From Picochlorum sp. 'celeri' (lineage: Eukaryota; Chlorophyta; Trebouxiophyceae), in assembly GCA_010909725.1 (NCBI GenBank), contig JAACMV010000007.1, positions 744,001-808,000 on the forward strand: a DNA stretch of 64,000 nucleotides, in the 5' to 3' direction. Below the pieces are notes generated by a model, which did not search any database, was not told where the DNA came from, and saw nothing but the letters and a program-made list of their open reading frames with translations. This document shows positions 45,345-56,210 of this stretch, one piece after another; positions within the stretch are counted from its first letter, which is position 1, and every line of letters starts with the position of its first letter. The position numbers and the translations under genes were made by a program.

Positions 45345-45599
45345 TCAACTCAACACATCAGGTGTGGACCTCCCGGGCAGTTTACTAACAGCAGGATCGG
45401 CATTCGTCTCATACTTGGCAGAAAGCTTTTCATCCTTCCAAAATCCCCAAGGCTTGGTGGGCAGAGAAAGATACCTTGCCGTGGTCTGTGCTCGCGCTGT
45501 CTCCCGGTTCAGGTTCTCCTCCCATTCCCTCCTTCTATCCTCCGAGCTCTGCATACTAGCCTCTATTTTTTGTCTAATGTAATCCAAAAAAAAGTTCAT
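45345..45599 (-). CDS. small unknown protein
   Basis: 84 aa from the ATG at 45599. Coding character is good: a charged amphipathic helix (RQKIEASMQSSEDRRREWEENLNRE) followed by a Pro/Trp segment (LPTKPWGFWKDEKLS). No family was recognised. It may have an upstream exon, because the frame stays open a further 30 nt without an ATG. It sits 33 bp from the GNAT stop in convergent orientation. Confidence 0.5.
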   Translation of the reverse strand: MNFFLDYIRQKIEASMQSSEDRRREWEENLNRETARAQTTARYLSLPTKPWGFWKDEKLSAKYETNADPAVSKLPGRSTPDVLS

Positions 45600-45931
45600 C
45601 GTGATAGAGTCGGTGCGATTGATGCGCAAATGTCATGAACCAGACAGTCGAGGGCAACGTCTTCCACGTGCGCAGTCACACTGTCTACCGCAAGAAGAGT
45701 ATTCAATTTTTTCCAAGTACCAACACGATTCAATCGTGTGCACCTAATCAAGAATCGTCGACAATGAATTCCGTAATTAAACTCCAGCTCGCGAGCTAGC
45801 TCGCTCGAGATTCCATTCAAGGAATCCACGTCGTCGTGGGCGACTCCTCAAATGCGGCGGAGAATCCCATACCAGGCATTAATTCTTTCATTTTCTATCA
45901 TTTCATACACAAGATTTCAATCAAAGCAACA
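45600..45931. other. intergenic upstream of NDPK
   Basis: 332 bp. A minus-strand open frame (45596-45829) lacks an ATG; an undetected small exon is possible but not supportable. Confidence 0.3.
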
Positions 45932-46628
45932 ATGGAGGTACGTTCACAGCCATCAGCGCCAAAGTCATGCCTTGGTCTGACTCCCTTGATCTGACCTCTG
46001 CATTCATCTTGATAGGCTCACGCCTCATCGCGCATGGACTATATTTCACAATGATCTCTAAAAATGCAATACTGAATGCATGCGTATGGGCATCTTGTCT
46101 TGTCACGCAGCAGCCAGTTCTCTGTGTGGCCGCTGCCAGGCGCCTCTTTTGCATCGTCGCGTATACTGACATATACCACATGTGCAGACCACATATGTTA
46201 TGATCAAGCCAGATGGTGTGCAGCGTAACCTCGTTGCCCCAATCGTGGAGCGCTTCGTGTCCAAGGGATACATCCTCAGAGGTCTCAAGCTCATGAATGT
46301 GCCAAAGGAGTTGGCTGAGAAGCATTACGCTGATCTCTCTTCAAAGCCATTCTTCCCATCTTTGATTGAATACATTACCTCTGGTCCAGTCGTTGCAATT
46401 GCTCTTGAGGGAAAGAATGTTGTTGAGCAGGCCAGAAAAATTATTGGAGCTACCAACCCATTGGCTGCTGACCCAGGAAGCATTCGCGGAACCTACTGCA
46501 TTGACATTGGACGCAATATCATTCATGGATCTGACTGCGTCGAGAATGCACAGAAGGAGCTTGCCTTGTGGTTCCCAGAAGGACTTGTGGACAATGTCCC
46601 AGTCCTCCATGGACAGATTTACGAGTAA
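45932..46628 (+). CDS. NDK: nucleoside diphosphate kinase
   Basis: Exon 1 is only ATG GAG (45932-45937), then a 250-bp intron, then exon 2 46188-46628; 148 aa. The join [16 protein letters not shown] is the standard NDPK start. The active-site His lies in [29 protein letters not shown] and the C-terminal WFPEGLVDN...QIYE are canonical. It transfers phosphate from ATP to other NDPs, cytosolic by lack of a targeting sequence. The intron is the longest in any well-supported gene here. Confidence 0.95.
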
Positions 46629-46695
46629 ATATCATCATCATCATCATGTAATAATGCATAGCAATATTTCCATAGGAATTGATATTAAATATTTG

Positions 46696-48036
46696 TCACG
46701 CATCATTATATGAAATATCAAAATGGGTGAGTAATGAGACGTGATCACTCGGCCAAAATCCATGCGGTAAGCCCTTTGGTGTGATTGCATGAAGGGGTGG
46801 TGGTGCGAGTATATGTGAGGGTGAGATTGATATTCCTCCTGGGTTTCTCTGCTCCTTTCTTCCATTGGAATAGAATATATAATCCACCGTTCCAATGTAC
46901 TTGTCATGGGCGGTCGTAAAGAATGGCTCCTCACCGCCGAGTATCTGTTGGTATGAACTTTTCACATCCAGTCCATGGCGTACCCTGCCTGTGGCCTGCG
47001 TCCCTGTTGCGAGATAAATTTCTTCTACTTTCCATGGCTTACTCGGCTTTTGCGTTTTCTTCTGACCGTCTCCGACAGTACTCCTCAGAGTACAGGAGAT
47101 TTGACCAGAAATGTGTCGACGATCTGATTCCAAGAAATCCAGCTCCCCCGTCAGAACGTACGAATGAAGGGAACTATTCGGTGCGCTATTAAAATCACCA
47201 CACATGATGGCAGAAGAAGCGTGACGCGCATTCATCATATCTGCCATCCTATCCATCAAGATCCTCACCTGCCCTATTTTTATATCTCCTCTCTTGGGGT
47301 TGAACAGCACATGGATGTTGGAAATAATCAAAGTGATTGACTTGGGAGAGGCGGACTTGAGAGCGTATATTTGCGCCACATTGTCTCGCAATCCATACTG
47401 TGCATAAGACACATCATTGGATGCGTCCAGTTGAAACTTTGACTTTTGCCAAAACATGGCCAGACCGTCTGGCCTCCCATTCGTTCGAGGTGTAAACCGT
47501 CCAATGTATCCATATGGACGTAGCATTTGCTCTATATGCTTGAAACGATCGACTTCCTGCAGACACACAATATCAGGAGCCCAATGAGATATCTCCTTCT
47601 CCAACAACCTGGCACGAGTTGACCAACGGAGGCATGCGCCAGGAACAGAAGAATATAGTTCTTTTGAATGCTGCTTCGCGTACGCATCCGCTAGAATATT
47701 GTATGACATGACAGATACACTGCGAAGACAGTCATCATCTCCCCCAGACCCAGTATGGCCATGCTGCTCTTTCCCATCAGCATACAGATACACCCTCTTG
47801 CTAAAATGCGTCCCAGATTCCCTATGTTTCCGTGCTGCTACGCTTGCATCTCCCCGGAGCAGTCGAGTGTCCATATGACGATACTCTGGTCCACCAGTCG
47901 AAGAGGTTGGGTTCGTTGACTGTGGATGAGCGAATCGACAATCATCCCCAAATGCGCATGCCCCTCTTTCAAAAAATCTGCACACTATTGTTTTCTGATA
48001 CGAGCGATACTGGGACGAAGAAGGGGCTTTTCCCAT
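46696..48036 (-). CDS. CCCH zinc finger plus CCR4/Angel-type endonuclease-exonuclease-phosphatase
   Basis: Intronless, 446 aa, ATG start. Residues ~18-37 form a CCCH finger (VCRFFERGACAFGDDCRFAH). From ~108 the EEP domain reads VMSYNILADAYA, APDIVCLQEVDRF (Glu), NIHVLFNP, IMCGDFNSAPNS (Asp/Asn), TVDYIFYS and WPSDHVSLLTHF (Asp-His). This matches CCR4, Angel and nocturnin deadenylase-type nucleases. An RNA-binding CCCH module fused to this catalytic domain occurs in some plant and algal CCR4-like proteins; the LRR domain of fungal CCR4 is absent. Confidence 0.9.
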   Translation of the reverse strand: MGKAPSSSQYRSYQKTIVCRFFERGACAFGDDCRFAHPQSTNPTSSTGGPEYRHMDTRLLRGDASVAARKHRESGTHFSKRVYLYADGKEQHGHTGSGGDDDCLRSVSVMSYNILADAYAKQHSKELYSSVPGACLRWSTRARLLEKEISHWAPDIVCLQEVDRFKHIEQMLRPYGYIGRFTPRTNGRPDGLAMFWQKSKFQLDASNDVSYAQYGLRDNVAQIYALKSASPKSITLIISNIHVLFNPKRGDIKIGQVRILMDRMADMMNARHASSAIMCGDFNSAPNSSLHSYVLTGELDFLESDRRHISGQISCTLRSTVGDGQKKTQKPSKPWKVEEIYLATGTQATGRVRHGLDVKSSYQQILGGEEPFFTTAHDKYIGTVDYIFYSNGRKEQRNPGGISISPSHILAPPPLHAITPKGLPHGFWPSDHVSLLTHFDISYNDA

Positions 48037-48197
48037 ATCGTCGACAGGCTACTCGAAATAACTACACGCGTTTGCACGACCAAGTGACTGCCATCCGTTG
48101 TTTTGACACCTAATTGATCTTTATGGATCATTCAAATCGCCAATTCTGACTCTGATTCGATAATTTTCATGACAGCAGCCTCCTGGCGACACTGGCA

Positions 48198-48584
48198 CTA
48201 GTCATCCTGCAGGAGCAGTTCATGACTCATGTGGAATCCACATGGTTTGACATGGAGCGAAAAAAACGTCGCCTCGTTCTGATACACTCGGTGATACAGG
48301 GTCATCAACGGGTTCCCATTGATAGTATTGGGGTCGCGAAGGCATCCACAGTCAGGAATGATTTCAGACAGCACAAACAATGCATTCTGAGAATGCATTC
48401 TGAGAATCCACATTGATCGCTCAAAGATGTCAATCTGCGTGAAATTCTGGACCCACATGATCAGCACGCGTGTCTCACAGCATGCGTACATAAATGTACT
48501 CCATTGCTCAGACTCGCTAGATAATGTACTCAGTGCCACTGAATCAGTGGCCGTTGTCAACGTCCATGTCAATGATGGTCTCAT
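48198..48584 (-). CDS. doubtful 128-aa ORF
   Basis: ATG-started open frame overlapping the 5' end of the next plus-strand ORF. It contains a 13-bp tandem duplication (TTCTGAGAATGCA, about 48388-48413). No domain was recognised; it may be spurious. Confidence 0.2.
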   Translation of the reverse strand: MRPSLTWTLTTATDSVALSTLSSESEQWSTFMYACCETRVLIMWVQNFTQIDIFERSMWILRMHSQNALFVLSEIIPDCGCLRDPNTINGNPLMTLYHRVYQNEATFFSLHVKPCGFHMSHELLLQDD

Positions 48585-48625
48585 GCCATAATGGGCTGCG
48601 TACGCTTTTGAAAAGTCTTTTTAAA

Positions 48626-49120
48626 ATGAAAATTTTGGTAATGGAGTCATCAGCAATGGCGAAACATATCCTTAGGGATATTGGCAATAGACACGAGTTT
48701 GTTGTTGTGGAGCAGGCTGTGCCAGCAAAACCAACGGTCTCACGGCATCGATCTTCCAACAAAACCGCGGGTTCAGGAACTACAAGGAAGAAAAAAAAAT
48801 CTTCTCGAGCGAAGCGACAACCCGGTGTCAGAAGAGCAGCATACAAGTACAGATGTCCTTGTATCAAGTGTGTTGGGAAGGATGTGCCCATTTCGTACAA
48901 GTCCGCACGAGACCACATAAAAGAAGCCAGAGGGAGATACAGGCGTGCTCACAAAAGTAAAGGATTGACTGAGGCCTACAGGAATAGGCTCATGGAGGAA
49001 CGTCGCCGGATGGATAACTTTGAGGCTGACTTGCTCAAATATATTGCTGCAGAAGAAGGGGTTGGTCAGGGGAATCAAATGCACGTGAACCCCGTTGAAA
49101 ACCATGATGTGCAGCCCTGA
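48626..49120 (+). CDS. unknown basic protein with CPC-x2-C motif
   Basis: 164 aa from the in-frame ATG at 48626 (an earlier in-frame ATG at 48524 would add 34 residues). Very basic, with KKKKSSRAKRQPGVRR and, after it, YRCPCIKCVG then RDHIKEARGRYRR. A CPC-x2-C followed by a spaced His and a charged helix recalls the transposase-associated zinc motif (CPC..C...H) of CACTA-type elements, but no transposase is nearby. The C-terminus is a long charged helix (YRNRLMEERRRMDNFEADLLKYIAAEE). Function unknown. Confidence 0.5.
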   Translation: MKILVMESSAMAKHILRDIGNRHEFVVVEQAVPAKPTVSRHRSSNKTAGSGTTRKKKKSSRAKRQPGVRRAAYKYRCPCIKCVGKDVPISYKSARDHIKEARGRYRRAHKSKGLTEAYRNRLMEERRRMDNFEADLLKYIAAEEGVGQGNQMHVNPVENHDVQP

Positions 49121-49458
49121 TGTGCAGTGCGAGCAGTTGAGAGGTTAAACCATGATGATGGCCTAGCTGAACCCCTTCCACCTGGGCAGGTTGAGACCTA
49201 ACTGGCCGAGATCCGCCCGTGCTTATGGAGAGGGGGGCCATGTTCCATTCTGATGCTGATTCCATCCACTGGATTGACCATGCAGCTTCATTAGTATTTC
49301 ATAAATAAATATTTTGGATGATTAAGACTATTAGAGAGGACCGAGGACCGCATTGTACTCATTAAAGAGTGTGCGTGGGCGTCTGTGAGCGAGACACAAA
49401 CGACGGCTGTCGTGCAGTAGAACTGTTTGTGTGGTATTAAATTATAGAATAATATAGA
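49121..49458. other. intergenic
   Basis: 338 bp with several short G/C-rich inverted stretches near 49170-49230. I looked for tRNA and snRNA features and found none convincing. Confidence 0.3.
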
Positions 49459-50223
49459 ATGCCAGTCCAGCCTGAGCCTATTTTAGATATTGTGCGAGGA
49501 CTGAGTACGGTGGCGTCGTTTGCCATCGTGGTGAACCAGCTCAAGTCCTTGTATGACGAATTTTTCACATCTACCTGTGATCGTTGTCGAGGTACTGGAT
49601 GTCTAACATGTCCTCATTGTCATGGGTCAAAGACAATTCGCAAGCGACCTGGTTTTATTCGAGCGAGGGATTTGGCAGTGGTTGATAACCCAGGAGATTC
49701 ATACTCGTGCTTTTATTGTGGTCCGCCTACCACCTTTGATTTCAATCCAATGGCTCCGGATGATGAGGCCATGGCACTGAAGATTCAAGAGAATTTGAAG
49801 GCTGCATATGCGAATACCTGGCCTCGTCCGTTCGACCTGGGTGCATTGGCTGGTACAGTTCCTTGTACTGAATGTGGGGGAAACCCCAAGGTGAATAGGC
49901 TAACGCCAGATTTCGGGAAAATATTCGGCTTGGATGGGTCTTGGGATTTCAATATCTCTAAAAGAATTGGTGCGGTGAAAGTCGTTCCTCAAAGGCATGA
50001 TGGAGACGGTGTTCCGGTGTTTTTCGGAGGGAAGAAGAATTTGTTAGAGTATCCTGCGTCACCTCCCATCCCGGTGGAATTGCCGGTGCCCAAGCCTGAG
50101 AAGGAAAAGAAAAAGGAAGATGGGAGTAATGAAACTGCGGATTCTGGATTCAAAGTGACACACAAGTCTGCATTCAGTTTGGATGATTACGTGCTTAATT
50201 TTGCATCTGATGATGAACAATGA
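49459..50223 (+). CDS. DnaJ-type CxxCxGxG zinc-finger protein
   Basis: Intronless, 254 aa, ATG start. Two CxxCxGxG-type pairs open the domain (CDRCRGTG, CPHCHGSK) and partial CxxC motifs follow (CFYCGPP, CTECGGNP), like zinc-only DnaJ relatives (BSD2, LQY1, PSA2) in plant plastids. It has no J-domain. No obvious transit peptide is present, and the tail is charged and disordered. Probably a thiol or chaperone-type assembly factor; the exact partner is unknown. Confidence 0.78.
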   Translation: MPVQPEPILDIVRGLSTVASFAIVVNQLKSLYDEFFTSTCDRCRGTGCLTCPHCHGSKTIRKRPGFIRARDLAVVDNPGDSYSCFYCGPPTTFDFNPMAPDDEAMALKIQENLKAAYANTWPRPFDLGALAGTVPCTECGGNPKVNRLTPDFGKIFGLDGSWDFNISKRIGAVKVVPQRHDGDGVPVFFGGKKNLLEYPASPPIPVELPVPKPEKEKKKEDGSNETADSGFKVTHKSAFSLDDYVLNFASDDEQ

Positions 50224-50258
50224 TGATTGTAATATTTATTTTCTCTCGGCTTGTTTAT

Positions 50259-52185
50259 TCAGTCTTGAGCATTGTTATTGCTTTTCTTGGGATATGCTGG
50301 TAAGGGGAATGATCCCCCCTTATTGTCGACTGCTATTGGAGGGTTGGAGAGCTGCCCAGCTGCCATGGATGCATGGTTCTGCGAGTCTGTGCGAATGGAT
50401 GGCGTTGCAGAGTCTGTGTGCTGCTGCGGTTCAGGTGTACCCTGGCCCCCAATTTTTGTCCTCTTATGGCCATGAATACCTTCTATGGAGCTCTCTATTT
50501 CCTCGAGTTGTTTTTGGAGTTCTATAGCACCCTCTTGCAGTGATGTTTGTGATCCCACCCTGGGTATAGACACCCCACTAACTGGCAGTGGAGCGACAAT
50601 ATTTGACATCGAACCAACCCTGCACGACAGGAATATATGTGAGTGTAGTAACGTATATTATAATAGGGGACATTGCATTGTCAACAGCGCCGCATACCTG
50701 AGTAATGTTGGGTGTGTGTAAGCCATGCCAGCTGCTGGTGTTTGTACAGGGACTTGTTGCTGCTTTGATATTGTTGTGGGATTGACATTCAAGGCCTCCA
50801 GAAGCATTGTCGCATCATCCTCTGATAGTAATATGTGTACAAGAGAGTTGAATGTATCAGCTACCATGCCGTCGATGACGAGCTTGTATTTATCGTGGGC
50901 GACTGCTGCCTCTTCAAAAGTTGCGTATGGGCCCAATTCAAAAGCCCTCTGTTTGATCCTCAATTTGGCATAATACGACCCATCTTTCTCATTTATAAAA
51001 CTTACCTTCTCATTTCGACTACTTTTTATCGCCTCAAAGTGTTCCAAAATGTTGGATGGGTCTGTGACAGATCCAAATCCATCAGCAACAAGACGTGATC
51101 TGCAGAAATGTTCTTCATCCTCATGTTGTTGCTACAAAGCACCTTATGATTTTGATAGTATACACATACCTTTTACATGCAACCTCCGCCTTCTCCTTTG
51201 AAGGAAAAACTCCCAAATCAACCGTGATTGATGCCCTCCACTGATTATCTGCCACTTGGCTCACTAATGTTCTCTGCACAGGGGCAACTGACTCCTGCGT
51301 CTTCTTTTCAGGTGCCTGTGACTTTACGTTTGGCACTAGATGCTCCGGAGGAATACTAAGGATAGTGCATAATTGCCTAATATGCTCCTGATACTCTGGG
51401 CTAGCCATGGGATCTGGACTCTGGTGCAGTACTTGTTGCAGCGCATCAGGAGGCATGCCACCTGGATACATTTGATTTTGCATCTGAAGCATCAGCGACT
51501 GTTGGATTCCTGACGGTGTAGTATTGTTTAGATTTGGTAGAGGTGGAAGCACTGTTCTATCCAGAGGACTGATGCCGCCATTGCGCACATACTCCATCTG
51601 ATATGACTTGATGGGGAAATTTGTGAGTGCACCCCATCCCTGTAAACTAATTGCTTTCCAGTCGTACGCTACCGCAGCCTGTCTTGCCGTAGAATATGTC
51701 CCAATCGTCTTTTGTACTCTATTTTGAAGAATGACTGAACGGAACTGACCATGAGTGACACTAGTCACCCCCCTCAAGTCACACAGATCAACATCACCGG
51801 TGGTCGATATGAACTTTTTGAAAGCGGCATAACTCTCCTCAGGAAAATTCAATTTATCCACAACACTTGATTCACTATTGTACCTTAAAAATGCTTGATC
51901 CCATGCTTTTGCTGCTTGAACATCATCCGAATAGTACCCAACATGCCTTGTTCTGTCTGTATGCAGTCTTGCCCTCCACCGTTTTCCTTTCTTATCCCAC
52001 TGCACGCCTTTGAAGCGCGTGATCGGACCCTCACAGTCTCCTACCTGATCCTGTTTCTCCAATATCCCATCGCAGGTTTGATCGACCCTATCGTGAGGAC
52101 GAGCGTCCCTTCGGAAGGACCGACTACGTTCCACTGCTTCTGGAACAGCCTGCCCAGCTGTTGATTCAGCCCCGTTCGGTTCCAT
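50259..52185 (-). CDS. AP2-domain transcription factor with four AP2-like repeats
   Basis: Exons 51170-52185, 50698-51099 and 50259-50619 (introns 70 and 78 bp) give 592 aa. Repeat 1, RFKGVQWDKKGKRWRARLH...VGYYSDDVQAAKAWD, is a clear AP2 domain. Repeat 2 (LRGVTSVTHGQFRSVIL...TIGTYSTARQAAVAYD) is also clear. Repeat 3 spans the first splice (DNQWRASITVDLGVFPSKEKAEVACKR) and repeat 4 is GSYYAKLRIKQRAFELGPYATFEEAAVAHD. The linkers are Gln/Pro-rich. It is a predicted nuclear DNA-binding regulator; more than two AP2 repeats is typical of algae rather than land plants. Confidence 0.85.
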
Positions 52186-53074
52186 TTTACGTCAATGAAT
52201 TAAATAAATATATTATTGAATCCATGCATGAGCGACTTCCTTCCCTCCAATAGACCAGAAACAATCCTCGCAACCCATGGATTGAATGCCAAAGCAAAAG
52301 CCCAAGAATCCTGACGGAGCTTTCTCAGAAATTCAAAGAAGCAATCTTTTTAAATAATAATGTAATAATTGTTCGTTGGGATAGAGCATTGCAGTCCAGC
52401 GAGTCACAGCACGCATGGAAGGTATCCCAAGGTGCAAAACAAAAAGGATCTGTTGCAAACGTCTACACAACTGAGCATATGCCCAGTTGTATATGCAGAT
52501 ACACCCGAGTGACCCATAATTACCATCAATGATGATATCTAGATGCGATTTGAGGTGTTTGCATGCGCAATTATACTGTTTCTTCAGCACAAAGCACCCC
52601 TATACTGTCTAGACATGCAGATCTGCCTGTGTGAGATCCGGCCCTAGGGCACTAGACCCAGGTGGCGAAACGCAGGGCTTGTGAGGTTCACACATTGCGC
52701 GCCAGCAAGCCCGCCGCACGCGTATGCGCGACGTCTGTGTATAATTGACTCGATTGGTAACTCAGGAACAGCATTGCGTGCGAATTGTCGGCGTTTCACC
52801 GCTGATACAACCAGGCGCACACCACCGGCTCCAGATTGACTATTTCTACCCATCGCTTCGTAGTTTTGACCGGTGTTGGATAATTTGCCTAGCCGCTTTG
52901 ATGTTGTACTAAACCTTGGAAGAGTATAACTTGTGTGCTACCTCAAGAATAGTCGCATTGGGAAATATAAAATTCTCAGGATTAATTCTATCATTCACGT
53001 TGTCGCACGTCTGAATCGGAAGAGAACCAAAGCGAGGTTTTATCCAGAACCACGACTGCCGAATCGTATCAATC
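52186..53074. other. intergenic
   Basis: 889 bp between divergent AP2 and RWP-RK genes. A more G/C-rich patch (about 52630-52740) with short inverted repeats stands out, but no tRNA, snRNA or coding exon could be supported. Confidence 0.35.
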
Positions 53075-54343
53075 ATGTCACAGGGGACTTCAAGTGATCA
53101 CACGGGTGATACAAATGAATTTTGTGGTCAAGGAAATGGTTATAGAGGCGTCATTTCTCTGCTCGAGGTCCTAAAGAACTTGGACCACCAGTCCATCATC
53201 CCGACGGGCACGAACTTGGGGGCTCCTGGTCCCAGCAAAGGACAACCACCCAGTCTCGCTCGACGACCACCAAATTTACCAAAAAGGGATCAGGGCGGTC
53301 AAACAGGTCAAGTTACTCGGCGAGTGAGGTTGAATCGTTCTGGATTCCGCAAGAGGACCCGCGAGGTGCGCTGCCGGTATGATTTGGACCCATCGGGGAT
53401 GGGCTTTGAAGGGGAGGGTGAAATAAAAGAGGGGATCTCGTTTCTAGATAGATGGATGCGCACCATCGACGGAGGGGTTGGATGGGGCGGCGCAACCCCC
53501 CTTGGGGGAATGTTGAATAAAATGTGATGTAATTTCTTGAATTCGTTCGATTGCTTCTTGTGGCTTTGTATATGGAAGCATAGAGGCCTCCTGGCGTCGT
53601 AGTGCTGGAGATCGTGCGCTCGCTGACTTGGGTGCCCCATGATGCGTGCAGGGACGATACTTGTCGGACATCACACTCGAAGAAGTCCTTCAATATGTGC
53701 ATTTGCCCTCGAGTGAAGCAAGCAAGCGTTTGGGGCTTGGTACGTTGTCTCACAAGTGTCATAGTGACGTCATAAGGGTCAGGTATCGATTAGATCTACT
53801 AAAAATTCACTTTGACGATGTGGCGTGTGCTCGTGTAGGTCTTACGAGTTTCAAACGTGTATGTCGCTCTGTTGGAATCATGTCATGGCCGTACAAGGCT
53901 GGAAAACAGCCCAGCAGGGAAGAACTCATTACCATGGCGCTGGAAAGTGGATCAAAGCGTACGTGAGAGTCATTCGTGAGATGACGCGATAGTTTGCCAC
54001 ACTTGAATCCAAATTCTTTCTATAACGGGCTATTTTTATTTGCAGAGAGCCGTGAGAGGGCAGAAGATCCTGCTGCACTGACTCCAGGGGCAGAGGCATC
54101 CTTGAGGCAACTGGTTGCATTTTGCACAGGAGACTTCAGGGAATTCCTGATCTTCAAACTTCGTCAATTCCTTGAGACAAGCTATACGTATGTATTTTCC
54201 TCTAGTATGCATCCCTTCCAGGCCCACAGACACATTTCTGACATCGTATTTTTTGATTGTTTTGCAGGATGAGGTATGACTGTGGGTTTACCATTTTTAA
54301 CGACCCAATTTTGCTGGCTCTGCTTACAAAACTTTCAGAATAG
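53075..54343 (+). CDS. RWP-RK-domain transcription factor
   Basis: Five exons: 53075-53365, 53652-53739, 53839-53958, 54046-54187, 54268-54343; 238 aa. The first junction is the least certain (donor GTGCGC chosen because it keeps the frame and leads to TREGRYLSDITLEE). The spliced RWP-RK domain reads SDITLEEVLQYVHLPSSEASKRLGLGLTSFKRVCRSVGI then SWPY: the final RWPxRK is SWPYKA, so Arg-Lys is altered. A helical tail follows (SLRQLVAFCTGDFREFLIF). The family (NLP, RKD, MID) is mostly green-lineage and controls nitrogen response and sex or gametogenesis; this short single-domain form is RKD-like. Confidence 0.75.
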
Positions 54344-54943
54344 CTGATACCAAGACTGCAAACCCTTGTGTTGGGAATTCCAAGAAAAAAACGTCCCCTC
54401 ACAAACCTGTGTTCTGAGTATCATCTATTCTTCTTCTCGAGTCTTTGTTGGGATCATATTTCAGGATATTACCGCTAGAAGCATTGTGTTCATTTTAGTT
54501 TGGGTAATATTCAAGACAGTAGCTTGTCTGAAACCATTGGATGCTACGTTTGGCTGGCTTTTGTCCTCCTTGCATTGTTGTTGATATCATTTGTGCATGT
54601 TGAATGCACAATAGCATGTAGCGTGACAAGTCGCAGATATGCGATCATGTAGATTTTGAAGAAATTTCGGTCAATGCCGAGTTGGATGCGTTGTCATGCG
54701 AGCTTTATGCAACGAGCACAGTGATCGTTGGTGTTGTCCCATGCAGCAACCTGCTCAGCAGGATATTCCCGTAGATTCTGAGTACATTGCCAGTACGGGA
54801 CACGTGAAGTCTTTTCCCATCTCCTTTCATCTTCGACAGGAGATGCACATCAACTGCATTACGCAGATGTGGTTCGTGCTTTTGTCTATATTTTGTTGAT
54901 AGATCCATCTTATTCATATTCATTGTAAACAATTTTGCGCAAA
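54344..54943. other. intergenic
   Basis: 600 bp. A 67-codon ATG-less frame at 54696-54899 is not convincing. The 3' UTR of RWP-RK and the promoter of the next gene must lie here. Confidence 0.35.
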
Positions 54944-55877
54944 ATGGCAGCAAAACTCGCCCGAACTGGCCTCAAGGCTGTCGCCGGGCCTTCAAGATAC
55001 TTTGACATCAATGCTCTGCCGGGAGTCACCGTTGGCAAACTTGTGAGTGATTTACTACCCATAGTAACATATTTGGTTGGTAACTAATCATATCGGTTCG
55101 TTGCAGAATGACAAGGACATCGCAGAGCTTCAAATGAAGGTGTCGGATAATGTGTCGGAACCAGTTCAGGAACAGCCGATTCCGGTACCCTCATCTTTCA
55201 ATGAACTTCCAAACAAAATGAAAATGAAGAGAAAGGTAAGGTTTTTGAGTGACTGCTTCAATAGGGCACGATTTGCTGTGTCGGCTTGTCCTTTGTTCGG
55301 CGCTCGTCATTGCTGATCGACCAATTACCTGGTTACATGCGTGTCTATGCAGGCAATGAATATTCATCTTGGAGCAACGTTGTCAATTCCAGGAGTCGAG
55401 AACCTCTCCAGAGTGGGAACCACCTCGTCGGCATCCTTGGCGCCCAAGGACGACCCGTTCCAGGGACTTCCTTTCCACGATCTTGCAGAATACCTCGGTG
55501 AGCAGGTAATGCCGGCATTGGAGAATGCCAAGAAAGATCAAATACGACAACAAAGAGAGGCAAAGATGGCAATACAGAATACGCAGGTGGCTGTTCCCCA
55601 TGTCCCGCACATTCTTCCCTTTACTCGCTGGGCATCCACAGACAAAAACTTTCGTTCCACCTTGGTGGTTGATGACGACAAGGTTCAAAAAGCGAGACTA
55701 TCCTGGTATCACCCAGATGATACGGTACGAGTGGCGTTGTGTGTGAGAGTGTTGATTTATAGAAAATGATGCGGATACATGTCTCAAAATAATGTAGATG
55801 GTTCCCAGAGATTGGTTTTCCAAAGGTCTTATTGAGGACTTGAAATATTATTCCCCATTTGGAATATTTTCAAAATG
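54944..55877 (+). CDS. unknown, probably mitochondrial protein
   Basis: Four exons (54944-55042, 55107-55235, 55353-55724, 55797-55877), all joined in phase 0 across introns of 64, 117 and 72 bp, give 226 aa. The N-terminus MAAKLARTGLKAVAGPSRYF is an amphipathic, Arg/Lys-containing presequence. Later segments are FHDLAEYLGEQVMPALENAKKDQI and ILPFTRWASTD; the last exon ends in MVPRDWFSKGLIEDLKYYSPFG. No family was recognised; it may be an algal-specific respiratory-complex or ribosome subunit. Four small in-phase exons strongly suggest a real gene. Confidence 0.72.
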
Positions 55878-56210
55878 AATGAATTGTACTATACCATAGA
55901 TGAATGGATTTTCACGATACAGGCGCCATGATGGTTTTTCAACAGACAGTGCTTGATACCCCTAGCATTGCTGCTGCCAGTGGCATACAGATGATGTGGC
56001 CTGCAGGCTTGATCATCGCACTCGTATGATATGATGAGAAGAGAAAGAAATGTAGCGTTTAGTGGATGATATGTATATTTCAAGATTTTCCTTGCTGTTA
56101 TGTTTTCCTTGTTGTTATGCCCATATACATGCAGGAGTAGTAGCTCTACTGCTACAGCGTTTTTTTAAATTAAAATATTTTTCCGTTTAAGCGTTTACAA
56201 GACACATGTA
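55878..56210. other. convergent intergenic region
   Basis: 333 bp between the 3' ends of the unknown gene and ArfGAP. Nothing coding was seen; a T/A-rich stretch (about 56155-56185) precedes the ArfGAP 3' end. Confidence 0.35.

Noticed and set aside
45596..45829. Minus-strand frame upstream of NDPK
   Set aside because: Starts with GTG, has no ATG in frame and no recognisable domain.
49150..49240. Possible C/D box snoRNA (ATGATGA followed by CTGA)
   Set aside because: The C- and D-like boxes are only about 15 nt apart and have no flanking terminal stem.
52630..52740. G/C-rich patch suspected to be a structured RNA gene
   Set aside because: No tRNA box A/B, snRNA or SRP/RNase P core could be identified by eye; needs a covariance-model scan before any claim.
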